This document shows positions 17,732 through 26,203 of a stretch of DNA of 64,000 bases, piece after piece. The notes under the pieces were generated by a model. That model was not told the origin of the DNA. It saw only the letters and a program-made list of their open reading frames with translations, and searched no databases. The stretch lies in assembly GCF_003355155.1 (NCBI RefSeq), contig NZ_CP031320.1:1970369-2034368 (forward strand), written 5' to 3'. How positions within the stretch are numbered: the stretch's first letter is position 1; every line of letters begins with the position of its first letter. Source of the DNA: Streptomyces armeniacus. Its GTDB lineage: Bacteria > Actinomycetota > Actinomycetes > Streptomycetales > Streptomycetaceae. Both the position numbers and the translations under genes were made by a program.

Positions 17732-18463
17732 TCAGTCCTCGCCGGTGCCGGCCGATTCGTAGAAGCCCCGGATGTGCCGGGTGACGAGGGCGGCTGCCTT
17801 CTCGCCCTGGCCGGCCTCGACGGCGGCGAGGATCGCGCGGTGCTCCGAGGTGAGGGTGGCCACGGTGGCGTCCCAGTCCCGTACGCGGCCGAAGGCGGCG
17901 ATCATCTCGCTCTTCACCGCGTCGCGGAGCGCCTGCATGAGGTCGGCGGCAAGGGCGTTGCGCGAGGCGCGGGCGAGCCGGATGTGGAACTCGGCGTCGA
18001 GCTCGTGGAAGCGCTCGTGGTCCATGCCGGGCTCGGCCATGGCGCGGGTCAGGGCGTGCAGTTGCGCCAGGTCGTCGGTGCCGGCCTCGGCCGCGGCGCG
18101 CGTCACGGCCAGCCGCTCCAGTTCGATCCGTACGTCCACGAGGTCGCCCAGGCGGAACTGCGACAGCGCCATGTGCAGCCGCAGTAGATTGCCCAGCGCG
18201 TCGGTGGACCGGCCGGCGACGGTGGAGCCCGCGTCCCGGCCGGAGCCCACGTGGGCGTCGACGATGCCCATGGACTCCAGCACGCGCAGCGCCTCGCGGA
18301 CGCTGTTGCGGCTGACGCCGAGCGCCTCGACGAGGTCGCGTTCACTGGGCAGCCTGTCGCCCACGCGGAGCCGGCCGTCGAGGATCTTCTCCTGGATCTG
18401 GGTCAGCACCTGCTCGTGCGTGCGTACGCGCCTGACGGTCCGCCATTCCGTCTCGCTGCTCAA
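17732..18463 (-). CDS. GntR/FadR-family transcriptional regulator
   Basis: 243 residues from TTG 18463. Residues about 15-80 form a winged helix (LRVGDRLPSERDLVEALGVS and NSVREALRVLESMGIV), followed by an all-helical FCD ligand domain with metal-binding His in FHELDAEFHIRLA. FadR-type repressors with FCD domains respond to organic acids or acyl-CoAs. It is cotranscribed with the upstream hydratase-family gene (7-base gap). That operon diverges from the mutase operon, and the shared promoter region has a TGGTCCTACCA site fitting the FadR consensus, so it probably controls the whole locus. Confidence 0.9.
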   Translation of the reverse strand: MSSETEWRTVRRVRTHEQVLTQIQEKILDGRLRVGDRLPSERDLVEALGVSRNSVREALRVLESMGIVDAHVGSGRDAGSTVAGRSTDALGNLLRLHMALSQFRLGDLVDVRIELERLAVTRAAAEAGTDDLAQLHALTRAMAEPGMDHERFHELDAEFHIRLARASRNALAADLMQALRDAVKSEMIAAFGRVRDWDATVATLTSEHRAILAAVEAGQGEKAAALVTRHIRGFYESAGTGED

Positions 18464-18470
18464 ATCCGCC

Positions 18471-19583
18471 TCATCGGTTCCTCGTTGGTTCCGCTTCGCT
18501 GTGGTCCGACCACGCTAGCACCGCGGCCGGGGGAGGGCTCAGCCGCAGGTCGTCCGGGCCGAGCGGGGCGAAGTACGCGTCGACCGCCTCCGGTGTCACC
18601 TCGGTGAGGCTGGCGGGCGACCAGCGGGGCGACCGGTCCTTGTCGATCACCGCGGCGCGGATGCCCTCGGGGAGGTCCGGCCCTTCGAGGAAGCGGCAGC
18701 TCAGCCGGTAGTCCTGGACGAGGCACTCCGCGACGGTCGCCATGGACCGTGCCTCGCGCAGGGCGCGCAGGGTGACCTCCACCGCCGTCGGCGAGCCGCT
18801 GAGCAGGGCTTCCGCCGCGGCGGCGGCCGCGGGCTCGGGGCGGGCGCGGAGCCGGCCGAGGATCTCCGCGGCGCTGTCGGCGGCGTAGCACGCGTCGATC
18901 CAGGAACGGTCGTCGGCAAGGTCGGCCGCCCCCGCCGGAGGTGCCTCCGCCATGGCGGCGACCACGTCCGCGGCCTTCGGCCCGTACGGGCGCAGCGCCT
19001 CGGTCAGGGCCGGCAGGCGCTCCGCGGGGACGTAGTGGTCGGCGAGGCCGCAGACGAGGGCGTCGCGGGCGCCGATGCGCCCGGCGGTGAGCGCGAGGTG
19101 CGTGCCCAGTTCGCCGGGTGCCCGCGCGAGCAGCAGCGAGCCGGCCACGTCGGGCGCCAGCCCGATGGCGACCTCGGGCATGGCCAGTACGGACCGCTCG
19201 GTGACGACACGGACCGAGGCGTGGCCGGTCAGCCCGATGCCGCCGCCCATGGTGATCCCGTCCATCAGCCCGACGACGGGCAGCGGGTACGAGGCGATCA
19301 GCGCGTCCAGCGCGTACTCCTCGCGCCACAGCCGCCGCGCGATCCCGTGGTCCGTACGGGCGGACTCGTGGACGACGGTGATGTCGCCGCCGGCGCAGAA
19401 CCCCCGCTCGCCGGCGCCGTCGAGCACGATCACCTCGACGTCCGGGTCGTCGAGCCAGCCGGTCAGGGCGGAGTGGATGCCGCGGATCATCTCGAGGTTC
19501 AACGCGTTGAGGGCGCGCGGGCGGTTGAGCGTGACGCGCCCGACCCGGCCCTCGCGGCGGCACAGCACCTGCGTGGTTTCCAT
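18471..19583 (-). CDS. Enoyl-CoA hydratase/isomerase family protein, 3-hydroxyisobutyryl-CoA hydrolase-like
   Basis: 370 residues, longer than simple crotonases and typical of the 3-hydroxyisobutyryl-CoA hydrolase branch. The crotonase oxyanion motifs are FCAGGDI near residue 62 and GITMGGGIGL near 110. Glu in AMPEVAIGL and Asp in APDVAGS sit where the hydrolase catalytic residues lie, and a C-terminal KDRSPRWSP stretch is characteristic. It acts on a short hydroxyacyl-CoA in valine or related catabolism. Divergence from the 2-hydroxyisobutyryl-CoA mutase operon suggests a side or salvage role there. Whether it is a hydrolase or hydratase is undecided. Confidence 0.85.
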   Translation of the reverse strand: METTQVLCRREGRVGRVTLNRPRALNALNLEMIRGIHSALTGWLDDPDVEVIVLDGAGERGFCAGGDITVVHESARTDHGIARRLWREEYALDALIASYPLPVVGLMDGITMGGGIGLTGHASVRVVTERSVLAMPEVAIGLAPDVAGSLLLARAPGELGTHLALTAGRIGARDALVCGLADHYVPAERLPALTEALRPYGPKAADVVAAMAEAPPAGAADLADDRSWIDACYAADSAAEILGRLRARPEPAAAAAAEALLSGSPTAVEVTLRALREARSMATVAECLVQDYRLSCRFLEGPDLPEGIRAAVIDKDRSPRWSPASLTEVTPEAVDAYFAPLGPDDLRLSPPPAAVLAWSDHSEAEPTRNR

Positions 19584-19650
19584 GAGCGCCAGTCTCCCTG
19601 TTCCGAGAAAGCCCGTGACAGACCATTGTCCGTGAGGAAGACCACATCTA

Positions 19651-19661
19651 TGGTCCTACCA
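19651..19661. promoter_or_regulatory. FadR/GntR-type operator between divergent operons
   Basis: TGGTCCTACCA is a perfect inverted repeat (TGGT-CCT-ACCA) and fits the FadR-subfamily consensus TnGTnnnACnA. It lies between the start of the hydratase-GntR operon (19583) and hcmB (19695). TACAGT at about 19672 could be the -10 of the rightward promoter, so a bound regulator would block it. Confidence 0.55.
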
Positions 19662-19694
19662 CATGCACGGAATACAGTACCGGTGGGAGTGGTG

Positions 19695-20117
19695 ATGACG
19701 GCAGTGCGCGGAGAGACCGTTGCCGAACCGATCCGGGTGATGCTCGCCAAGATCGGTCTCGACGGCCACGACCGGGGCGTGAAGGTGGTGGCGCGCACGC
19801 TGCGCGACGCCGGCATGGAGGTCATCTACACCGGACTGCACCGCCGGCCGGAGCAGGTGGTCGAGGCGGCGGTGCAGGAGGACGTGGACGTCCTCGGCAT
19901 CAGCCTCCTGTCCGGGGCCCACATGTCCATCTTCACCCGGCTGTTCGAGCTGCTCGCCGAGCTCGACGAGCCGCACCGCTTCGCGATCGTCGCCGGCGGC
20001 GTGATGCCCGACGAGGACGAGGCCGAGCTGCGGAAGATCGGCGTGGCCGGGGTGCTCGGCCAGGACTCCACACCCGAGTCGATCGTCGCCGAGATCCGCT
20101 CCCTGGCGGGGAGGTGA
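19695..20117 (+). CDS. hcmB: 2-hydroxyisobutyryl-CoA mutase small (B12-binding) subunit
   Basis: 140 residues, a stand-alone cobalamin-binding domain. The base-off/His-on motif DxHxxG is D23-G-H25-D-R-G28 in KIGLDGHDRGVK; GISLLSGAH near residue 67 and VVAGGVMP near 100 are the other cobalamin contacts. It pairs with the large subunit encoded three genes downstream to make an alpha2beta2 acyl-CoA mutase. ATG 19695 is 5 bases after GGGAG. Size and split organisation match HcmB and IcmB. Assignment to HCM rather than isobutyryl-CoA mutase rests on residues in the large subunit. Confidence 0.85.
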   Translation: MTAVRGETVAEPIRVMLAKIGLDGHDRGVKVVARTLRDAGMEVIYTGLHRRPEQVVEAAVQEDVDVLGISLLSGAHMSIFTRLFELLAELDEPHRFAIVAGGVMPDEDEAELRKIGVAGVLGQDSTPESIVAEIRSLAGR

Positions 20118-20118
20118 C

Positions 20119-21609
20119 GTGGTGACGGTGAACCCCTCGGAGGCGAACCACGCGGAGGCCGGCCCCACGGAGGCGGACTCGCCCATGGAGCAGTGGACCT
20201 GGCCACCGCGGTACGACGAGACCTACCGCCCGCCCGAAGGGCAGACGCACTGGTTCCCGCGCCGCGAGACCATGCCGGCCGAGCAGCGCGACGAGCTGAT
20301 CGCGGCACGCATCCGCGAGGTCATGGCGTACGCCTGGGACAACGCCCCCTTCTACCGCCGCAAGTGGGACGAGGCCGGGATCCACCCGTCCTCCGTCCGC
20401 ACTCTCGCGGACTTCGAGAAGGTCCCGGTCGTGCGCAAGGAGGAACTGCGCGCGGACCAGGCCGCCAACGAGCCCTTCGGCAGCTATCTCTGCGTACCCC
20501 CTGACCAGGTCAAGCACATCAACGGAACGTCCGGCACCACCGGCCGCCCCACCGCCTTCGGCATCGCCGAGCGCGACTGGCGCAGCGTCGCCAACGCGCA
20601 CGCCCGGGTGATGTGGGCGATGGGCATACGCCCCTCCGACACCGTGCTGGTGGCCTCACCGCTCAGCCTCTACTGGGGCTCGTGGGGCGCCTACACGGGC
20701 GCGGAGCGCCTCGGCGCCCGGGTGTTCCCGTTCGGCGCGGGCACCCCGGGGCAGTCGGCCCGTACGGTGCGCTGGATACGGCAGATGGGCGTGTCCGTCT
20801 TCTACGGCACCCCGTCCTACGCGCTCCGCCTCGCCGAGGTCGCCGAGGACGAGGGGATCGACCCGGCCTCGCTCGGCCTGCGCGCGATGTTCTTCTCCGG
20901 CGAGCCGGGCGCGAGCATCCCGACCATCCGCGCCCGTATCACCGGCCTGTTCCAGGCCGAGGTGTACGACTCCGGCAGCATGGCGGAGGTCGCCCCCTGG
21001 ATGCACCTGGGCGCGGCGGCGAACGAGCCCGGCGTGCTGTGCTGGCAGGACCTCGTCTACACGGAGGTCTGCGATCCGGCCGGTCACCGGCGGGTGCCGT
21101 ACGGCGCCGAGGGCACCCCCGTCTACACGACGCTGGAGCGCACCAGCCAGCCGATGATCCGGCTCCTCTCCAACGACGTGACCCGGTGGGAGGCGCCGTC
21201 GGCGGAGCGGGGGCGCACGTATCCGTTCCTGCCGCGCGGCATCTACGGCCGGCTCGACGACATGTTCACGGTGCGCGGCGAGAACGTACAGCCCAGCGCG
21301 ATCGACGACATCGTCATGGCGGCCCCCGGGTACGGCGGCGAGCACCGCATCGTGATCAGCCGCGAGACGGCGATGGACACCCTGGTGGTGCAGGTCGAGT
21401 ACGACCCGCGGCACCCGGAGGCGGCGCTGCCCGACTGGGCCGCGCACATCTCGGACCGGCTGCGCACCGTACTGGGCGTGGGCGCGCGGGTCGTGCCCGT
21501 GCGGCAGCACACCTTCGACCGCACCGAGTTCAAGGCGCGCCGCGTCATCGACAACCGCGAACTGCTGCGGCGCATCTCCGCCGAGCCGCTGCCCGGGAGC
21601 GCCCGGTGA
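20119..21609 (+). CDS. hcl: Acyl-CoA ligase of the phenylacetate-CoA ligase family, probable 2-hydroxyisobutyrate-CoA ligase
   Basis: 496 residues of the adenylate-forming superfamily. The phosphate loop is NGTSGTTGRPTAF near residue 137, the adenine/aryl motif is YDSGSMAEVAP near 282, and IYGRLDDMFTVRGENV near 380 holds the ATP-ribose Asp and hinge. It activates an organic acid to its CoA thioester through an acyl-adenylate. Position between mutase subunit genes points to 2-hydroxyisobutyrate as substrate, because known HCM operons carry such a ligase. Two GTG codons (20119, 20122) are possible starts; 20122 has the better spacing from GGGGAGG. Its stop overlaps meaB. Confidence 0.8.
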   Translation: MVTVNPSEANHAEAGPTEADSPMEQWTWPPRYDETYRPPEGQTHWFPRRETMPAEQRDELIAARIREVMAYAWDNAPFYRRKWDEAGIHPSSVRTLADFEKVPVVRKEELRADQAANEPFGSYLCVPPDQVKHINGTSGTTGRPTAFGIAERDWRSVANAHARVMWAMGIRPSDTVLVASPLSLYWGSWGAYTGAERLGARVFPFGAGTPGQSARTVRWIRQMGVSVFYGTPSYALRLAEVAEDEGIDPASLGLRAMFFSGEPGASIPTIRARITGLFQAEVYDSGSMAEVAPWMHLGAAANEPGVLCWQDLVYTEVCDPAGHRRVPYGAEGTPVYTTLERTSQPMIRLLSNDVTRWEAPSAERGRTYPFLPRGIYGRLDDMFTVRGENVQPSAIDDIVMAAPGYGGEHRIVISRETAMDTLVVQVEYDPRHPEAALPDWAAHISDRLRTVLGVGARVVPVRQHTFDRTEFKARRVIDNRELLRRISAEPLPGSAR

Positions 21610-22544
21610 CGGCCGCCGAACCGCTCGCCGAACGCGTACTCCGCGGCGAACAGGGCGCGGTGGCACGGGTGTTGAGCCAGGTGGAGCGGCGGGCACCCGG
21701 TACGGACGCGGTGCTGGCCGAGTTGCACCGCGCGGCCGGGCGGGCGCACGTCATCGGCGTCACCGGGCCGCCGGGCAGCGGCAAGAGCACCCTCGTGTCC
21801 GCGATGACGGCGCACTACCGGCGGGCCGGACGCACGGTGGGCATCATCGCCGTCGACCCGTCGAGCGTGTTCACCGGCGGGGCGATCCTGGGCGACCGGA
21901 TCCGGATGTCCGAACTGGCCGGCGACCCCGGCGTCTTCATCCGCTCCCTCGCCACCCGCGGCGCGCTCGGCGGTCTCGCCCGCGCCGCACTCGACGCGGT
22001 CACCGTGCTGGACGCGGCCGGCCGGGACGTCGTCGTACTGGAGACGGTCGGGGTGGGCCAGGCCGAGGTGGACGTCGTCAGCGGCGCGCAGTCGGTGGCC
22101 GTGGTGAGCGTGCCGGGGCTCGGCGACGGCATCCAGGCCATCAAGGCCGGGCTGCTGGAGATCGCCGACGTGCACGTCGTCAACAAGTCCGACCGTGAAG
22201 GGGCTCACCGCACCGTCTCCGAGCTGCGCGAGGTGCTGCGGCTGAGCCGCCGGAGCGCGGGCCAGTGGAACGTGCCCATCGAGCAGACCGTCGCCGACCG
22301 GGGTGAGGGCGTGCCCGCTCTCGTCGGCCGCTTCGACGAGCACCTGCGCTGGATGGAGCACCACGGCGAACGCGAGCGGCGCGCCCGCCAGGCAGCGGCC
22401 ACCCGTATCCGCTGGGCGGCCGAGGAGCTCGTACGGGAGCGGCTGCGCCCCGGCAGCCCCCTCTTCGACGCGGCCGTGGACGAGGTCGCGGCCAAGCGCG
22501 ACGACCCGGCGGCGGCGGCGCGACGGCTGATCGGACAGCTGTGA
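21606..22544 (+). CDS. meaB: MeaB/ArgK-type GTPase chaperone of the acyl-CoA mutase
   Basis: 312 residues from GTG 21606, overlapping the ligase stop. A G3E-family GTPase: Walker A GPPGSGKS at residues 54-61, switch region VDPSSVFTGGAILGDRIRM near 82, ETVGVGQAEVD near 148, and base-recognition NKSD near 198. MeaB proteins gate delivery of adenosylcobalamin to mutases and eject damaged cofactor. Encoded inside the mutase operon, it should serve the HcmA/HcmB enzyme; the dedicated copy in HCM operons has been called MeaH. Confidence 0.92.
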   Translation: MTAAEPLAERVLRGEQGAVARVLSQVERRAPGTDAVLAELHRAAGRAHVIGVTGPPGSGKSTLVSAMTAHYRRAGRTVGIIAVDPSSVFTGGAILGDRIRMSELAGDPGVFIRSLATRGALGGLARAALDAVTVLDAAGRDVVVLETVGVGQAEVDVVSGAQSVAVVSVPGLGDGIQAIKAGLLEIADVHVVNKSDREGAHRTVSELREVLRLSRRSAGQWNVPIEQTVADRGEGVPALVGRFDEHLRWMEHHGERERRARQAAATRIRWAAEELVRERLRPGSPLFDAAVDEVAAKRDDPAAAARRLIGQL

Positions 22545-22634
22545 CGGGACGGCCGGCCGCCCGGGACGACGAACCGGCGGGGACGCGGAAACCGGCCGGC
22601 GGCAAGGACGAGAACAGGATGCGAGGAGCACGAC

Positions 22635-24371
22635 GTGGCTGACGACAACAGCGCCTCCCCACACCAGGACGCACACCAGGACGGCACCCGGCTCGCCACC
22701 GACGCGCTGGTACGGGCGGTGACCGGCGAACTCGCCGACTGGGAGCGCCGCGAGCTGGCCGCCTTCACCGCGCGCAGGCCCGAGTCGAAGGAGCGGTACG
22801 TCTCCGGCAGCGGCCTCCCGGTCAAGCGCGTATACACGCCCGCCGACCTGCCGGCCGACTGGTCCGACATCGGCCTGCCAGGCCGCTACCCGTACACCCG
22901 CGGCCCGTACCCCACGATGTACCGGGGCCGTACGTGGACCATGCGGCAGATCGCCGGATTCGGGCAGGCCGAGGAGACCAACGAGCGCTTCCGCTACCTC
23001 ATCGGCCAGGGCCAGACCGGCCTGTCCGTCGACTTCGACATGCCCACCCTGATGGGCCTGGACAGCGACGACCCGATGAGCCTCGGCGAGGTCGGCCGCG
23101 AGGGCGTCGCCGTCGACGTACTGCCGGACATGGAGGCGCTGTTCGACGGCATCGACCTCGAGGACATCAGCGTCTCGATGACCATCAACCCTTCGGCGTG
23201 GATCCTGCTGGCCATGTACGTGGCGGTCGCCGAGCAGCGCGGATACGACCTCGACAAGCTGTCCGGCACCATCCAGAACGACATACTCAAGGAGTACGTC
23301 GCGCAGAAGGAGTGGATCTTCCCGGTCCGCCCGAGCATGCGCATCGTGCGCGACACCATCGTCTACTGCTCGCAGCACATGGCCCGCTACAACCCCGTGA
23401 ACATCAGCGGCTACCACATCAGCGAGGCCGGGGCGAACGCGCAGCAGGAGATCGCCTTCACCATGGCCATCACCAAGGCGTACGTGGCGGACGTGGTCGC
23501 GGCCGGCGTCGACGTGGACGATTTCGCCTCCCGGCTGTCGTTCTTCTTCGTCAGCCAGGCGGACCTCTTCGAGGAGGTCGCCAAGTTCCGTGCCGTACGC
23601 CGCTACTACGCCCGCATGATGCGCGAGGACTTCGGCGCCCGGAACCCGCAGTCCATGCGGCTGCGCTTCCACGCGCAGACTGCCGCGGCCACCCTCACCA
23701 AGCCGCAGCCCATGAACAACATCATCCGCACCGCCCTGCAGGCCCTCTCCGCGGTCCTCGGCGGCGCCCAGTCCCTGCACACCAACGGGCTGGACGAGGC
23801 GTACACCATCCCCAGCGAGCAGGCCATGAAGATCGCCCTGCGCACCCAGCAGATCCTCGCCGACGAAACCGGCGTGACGAGCGTCATCGACCCGCTCGGG
23901 GGCTCGTACTACCTGGAGAACCTCACCGGTGAACTGGAGCGCGGCATCGGGGAGTACCTCGCCAGGATCGAGGAGATGGGCGGCGTGGAGGCCGCCATCG
24001 AGCAGGGCTTCTTCCAGCGCGAGATCTCCGACACCGCCTACGACTTCGCCCGCCGCAAGGCGAGCGGGGACCGCCCGGTGATCGGCGTGAACAAGTACGT
24101 CGACGGGGGAGAGGCCGAGAAGATCGAGACGCACCAGCTCGACCCCGCCTCCGAGGCCCGGCAGATCGCCCGCCTCAAGCGCGTCCGCGCGGACCGCGAC
24201 CCGGAGCGTGCCGAGGCGGCACTGCGGCGGCTGCTCGCCGTCGCGCGGGACGACGGCGCGAACCTGATGCCCGCCACCATCGAGGCGGTCAAGGCGCACC
24301 TGTCCATGGGCGAGATCACCGGCGCGCTGCGCGGTGTCTTCGGCACGTACACCGAGACCCCGGTGTTCTGA
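22635..24371 (+). CDS. hcmA: 2-hydroxyisobutyryl-CoA mutase large (substrate-binding) subunit
   Basis: 578 residues, the TIM-barrel half of a B12-dependent acyl-CoA mutase without a fused B12 domain. Residues that set specificity can be read: Ile106 in TMRQIAGFG (Tyr in methylmalonyl-CoA mutase, Phe in isobutyryl-CoA mutase), Asp133 in SVDFDMPTLMG, and Gln224 in YVAQKEW (Arg in methylmalonyl-CoA mutase). Their spacing (27 and 118) equals that of Ile90, Asp117 and Gln208 in HcmA of Aquincola tertiaricarbonis. The enzyme should convert 2-hydroxyisobutyryl-CoA and 3-hydroxybutyryl-CoA into each other. GTG 22635 follows GAGGAG. MeaB is 90 bases upstream. Confidence 0.88.
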   Translation: MADDNSASPHQDAHQDGTRLATDALVRAVTGELADWERRELAAFTARRPESKERYVSGSGLPVKRVYTPADLPADWSDIGLPGRYPYTRGPYPTMYRGRTWTMRQIAGFGQAEETNERFRYLIGQGQTGLSVDFDMPTLMGLDSDDPMSLGEVGREGVAVDVLPDMEALFDGIDLEDISVSMTINPSAWILLAMYVAVAEQRGYDLDKLSGTIQNDILKEYVAQKEWIFPVRPSMRIVRDTIVYCSQHMARYNPVNISGYHISEAGANAQQEIAFTMAITKAYVADVVAAGVDVDDFASRLSFFFVSQADLFEEVAKFRAVRRYYARMMREDFGARNPQSMRLRFHAQTAAATLTKPQPMNNIIRTALQALSAVLGGAQSLHTNGLDEAYTIPSEQAMKIALRTQQILADETGVTSVIDPLGGSYYLENLTGELERGIGEYLARIEEMGGVEAAIEQGFFQREISDTAYDFARRKASGDRPVIGVNKYVDGGEAEKIETHQLDPASEARQIARLKRVRADRDPERAEAALRRLLAVARDDGANLMPATIEAVKAHLSMGEITGALRGVFGTYTETPVF

Positions 24372-24466
24372 CCGCCCCTCAACTCATCCGTACCGGCGAC
24401 CGATTCGTCTCGGCGACCCATCCGTACCGGCGCCCTTCCTCAGCGTGGAGGAACTGGGAGGTTCCC

Positions 24467-26203
24467 ATGTACGAGCAAGTGACCGACCCCATCGGCTCAA
24501 GTCTCGGCTGGTCCGCGCTGGTTGCGGCGCTGCCGCTGCTCGCGCTGTTCACCCTGCTCGGCGTGGTCCGCGTACGCGCCTGGCTGGCGGCCCTCACCGG
24601 CCTCGCGCTGGCGCTCGCCGTGGCGGTCGCCGCGTACGGGATGCCGGCGGGGCAGGCGGTCAACGCGGCGGCGGAGGGGGCCGCGTTCGGGCTCTTCCCG
24701 GCGATGTGGATCGTGGTCAACGCCATCTGGATCTACCAGATGACGGTGACCTCGGGGCACTTCGACGTCCTGCGCCGCGCCTTCGCCAGGGTCAGCGACG
24801 ATCGGCGGGTGCAGGGCATCATCATCGCCTTCTCCTTCGGCGCGCTACTGGAGGCGCTGGCCGGGTTCGGCACGCCCGTCGCGATCTGCTCGGTGATGCT
24901 CATCGCGATCGGGCTGAGCCCGCTGAAGGCGGCCACCGTCGCCCTCATCGCCAACACCGCGCCGGTGGCGTACGGCGCCGTCGGCCTCCCGGTGATCACC
25001 CTGGCCCGGGTGACCGGACTGCCGATGGACGACCTCAGCGCGATGACGGGCCGTCAGGTGCCGCTGCTCGCCGTGTTCGTGCCGCTGGTGCTGCTCGTCG
25101 TCCTCGACGGCCGCCGCGGCCTGCGGGAGGCGTGGCCGGCGGCGCTGGTGTGCGGGGTGACGTTCGCCGCGGTGCAGTACCTCATGGCCAACTACGGGCC
25201 GCTGGAGCTGACGGACGTGGCGGCGGCGCTGGTTTCGGCGGCCGCCGTACTCCTGCTCATGCGGGTCTGGCGGCCCGCGGCGGGCCCGTCGGACGGTGCG
25301 GTGGACGACCCCGCGGACCCCGCGGACGGTGCGGCGGGAAGCGAGGCGGCCGACGGCTCGGGAGGCGCGCCGGTCCCCGTGACGCCCGACGGCCGCGAGG
25401 GCGCCGCCCCTTCGGGCACCGGTACGGCGGTCCGCGCGCCGGAGGCGCCACAACCGGCGGACACCCGCACCGAGATGCTGCGCGCCTTCGCCCCGTACAT
25501 CGTGATCATCGCGCTGTTCTCGGTCGTCTCCATACCTGCCGTCGCGGAGGCGCTCGGCAGAACCACCGTGTTCTTCGACTGGCCGGGCCTGCACGTCACG
25601 TCACCGGACGGGGAGCCGCTCGGGCTCGTCCAGTTCAAGCTCGACTGGCTCGTCGGCGGCGGCACGGTGCTGCTCCTCGCCGGCGTGATCACGGCCGCGA
25701 CGCTCCGCGTACGGCCACGGCAGGCGCTCGCGGCGTACGGGCGCACGCTGCACCAGCTGCGCACGGCCGCGGTGACGGTGACGGCGGTGCTCGCGCTCGC
25801 GTACGTCATGAACGCGTCCGGGCAGACCGGCACGATGGGCGCTTTCCTCGCCGACACCGGAGGCCTGTTCCCGGTGCTGTCGCCGCTGCTCGGCTGGTTC
25901 GGCACCGCGGTCACCGGGTCGGACACCTCGTCCAACTCCCTGTTCGGCGCGCTCCAGGTGAGCGCGGCCGAGGGCGCCGGGCACTCACCGGTCCTGACCG
26001 CCGCCGCGAACACCTCGGGCGGCGTGCTCGGCAAGATGATCAGCCCGCAGAACCTCGCCATCGGGGCGAGCGCCGTCGGCCTCGCGGGCCGGGAAGGCGA
26101 ACTGTTCCGCCGGGTGCTGGCGGCCACGGCCGTCTTCGTCCCGTTCATGTGCCTGCTGGTCTACCTGCAGTCCACACCCCTGCTGTCCTGGATGGTGCCA
26201 TGA
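24467..26203 (+). CDS. L-lactate permease family transporter, probable 2-hydroxy-acid importer
   Basis: 578 residues with about 13 hydrophobic segments, matching the LctP/LldP/GlcA family (GFGTPVAICSVML near residue 143, TGSDTSSNSLFG near 485, NTSGGVLGKMISPQNLAIG near 515). Family members take up lactate and glycolate by proton symport. 2-Hydroxyisobutyrate is 2-methyl-lactate, so import of that acid is a reasonable inference from the operon. Residues about 265-338 are an Ala/Gly/Asp/Pro-rich loop unusual for the family. ATG 24467 lies 95 bases after hcmA, and the stop overlaps the adenosyltransferase-like gene (ATGA). Confidence 0.87.
   Translation: MYEQVTDPIGSSLGWSALVAALPLLALFTLLGVVRVRAWLAALTGLALALAVAVAAYGMPAGQAVNAAAEGAAFGLFPAMWIVVNAIWIYQMTVTSGHFDVLRRAFARVSDDRRVQGIIIAFSFGALLEALAGFGTPVAICSVMLIAIGLSPLKAATVALIANTAPVAYGAVGLPVITLARVTGLPMDDLSAMTGRQVPLLAVFVPLVLLVVLDGRRGLREAWPAALVCGVTFAAVQYLMANYGPLELTDVAAALVSAAAVLLLMRVWRPAAGPSDGAVDDPADPADGAAGSEAADGSGGAPVPVTPDGREGAAPSGTGTAVRAPEAPQPADTRTEMLRAFAPYIVIIALFSVVSIPAVAEALGRTTVFFDWPGLHVTSPDGEPLGLVQFKLDWLVGGGTVLLLAGVITAATLRVRPRQALAAYGRTLHQLRTAAVTVTAVLALAYVMNASGQTGTMGAFLADTGGLFPVLSPLLGWFGTAVTGSDTSSNSLFGALQVSAAEGAGHSPVLTAAANTSGGVLGKMISPQNLAIGASAVGLAGREGELFRRVLAATAVFVPFMCLLVYLQSTPLLSWMVP

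Noticed and set aside
21243-24299. 1018-residue open frame on the minus strand
   Set aside because: It is antisense to hcl, meaB and hcmA, has no recognisable domain, and shows the Arg/Gly/His/Val-rich composition of a shadow frame in GC-rich DNA.
22635-24371. Calling the mutase methylmalonyl-CoA or isobutyryl-CoA mutase
   Set aside because: The diagnostic Tyr/Phe position is Ile and the Arg of methylmalonyl-CoA mutase is Gln, with Asp133 present, as in 2-hydroxyisobutyryl-CoA mutase.
24385-24432. Short direct repeat CATCCGTACCGGCG between hcmA and the permease
   Set aside because: Only two copies in an otherwise ordinary spacer; too little to call an operator or mobile-element footprint.
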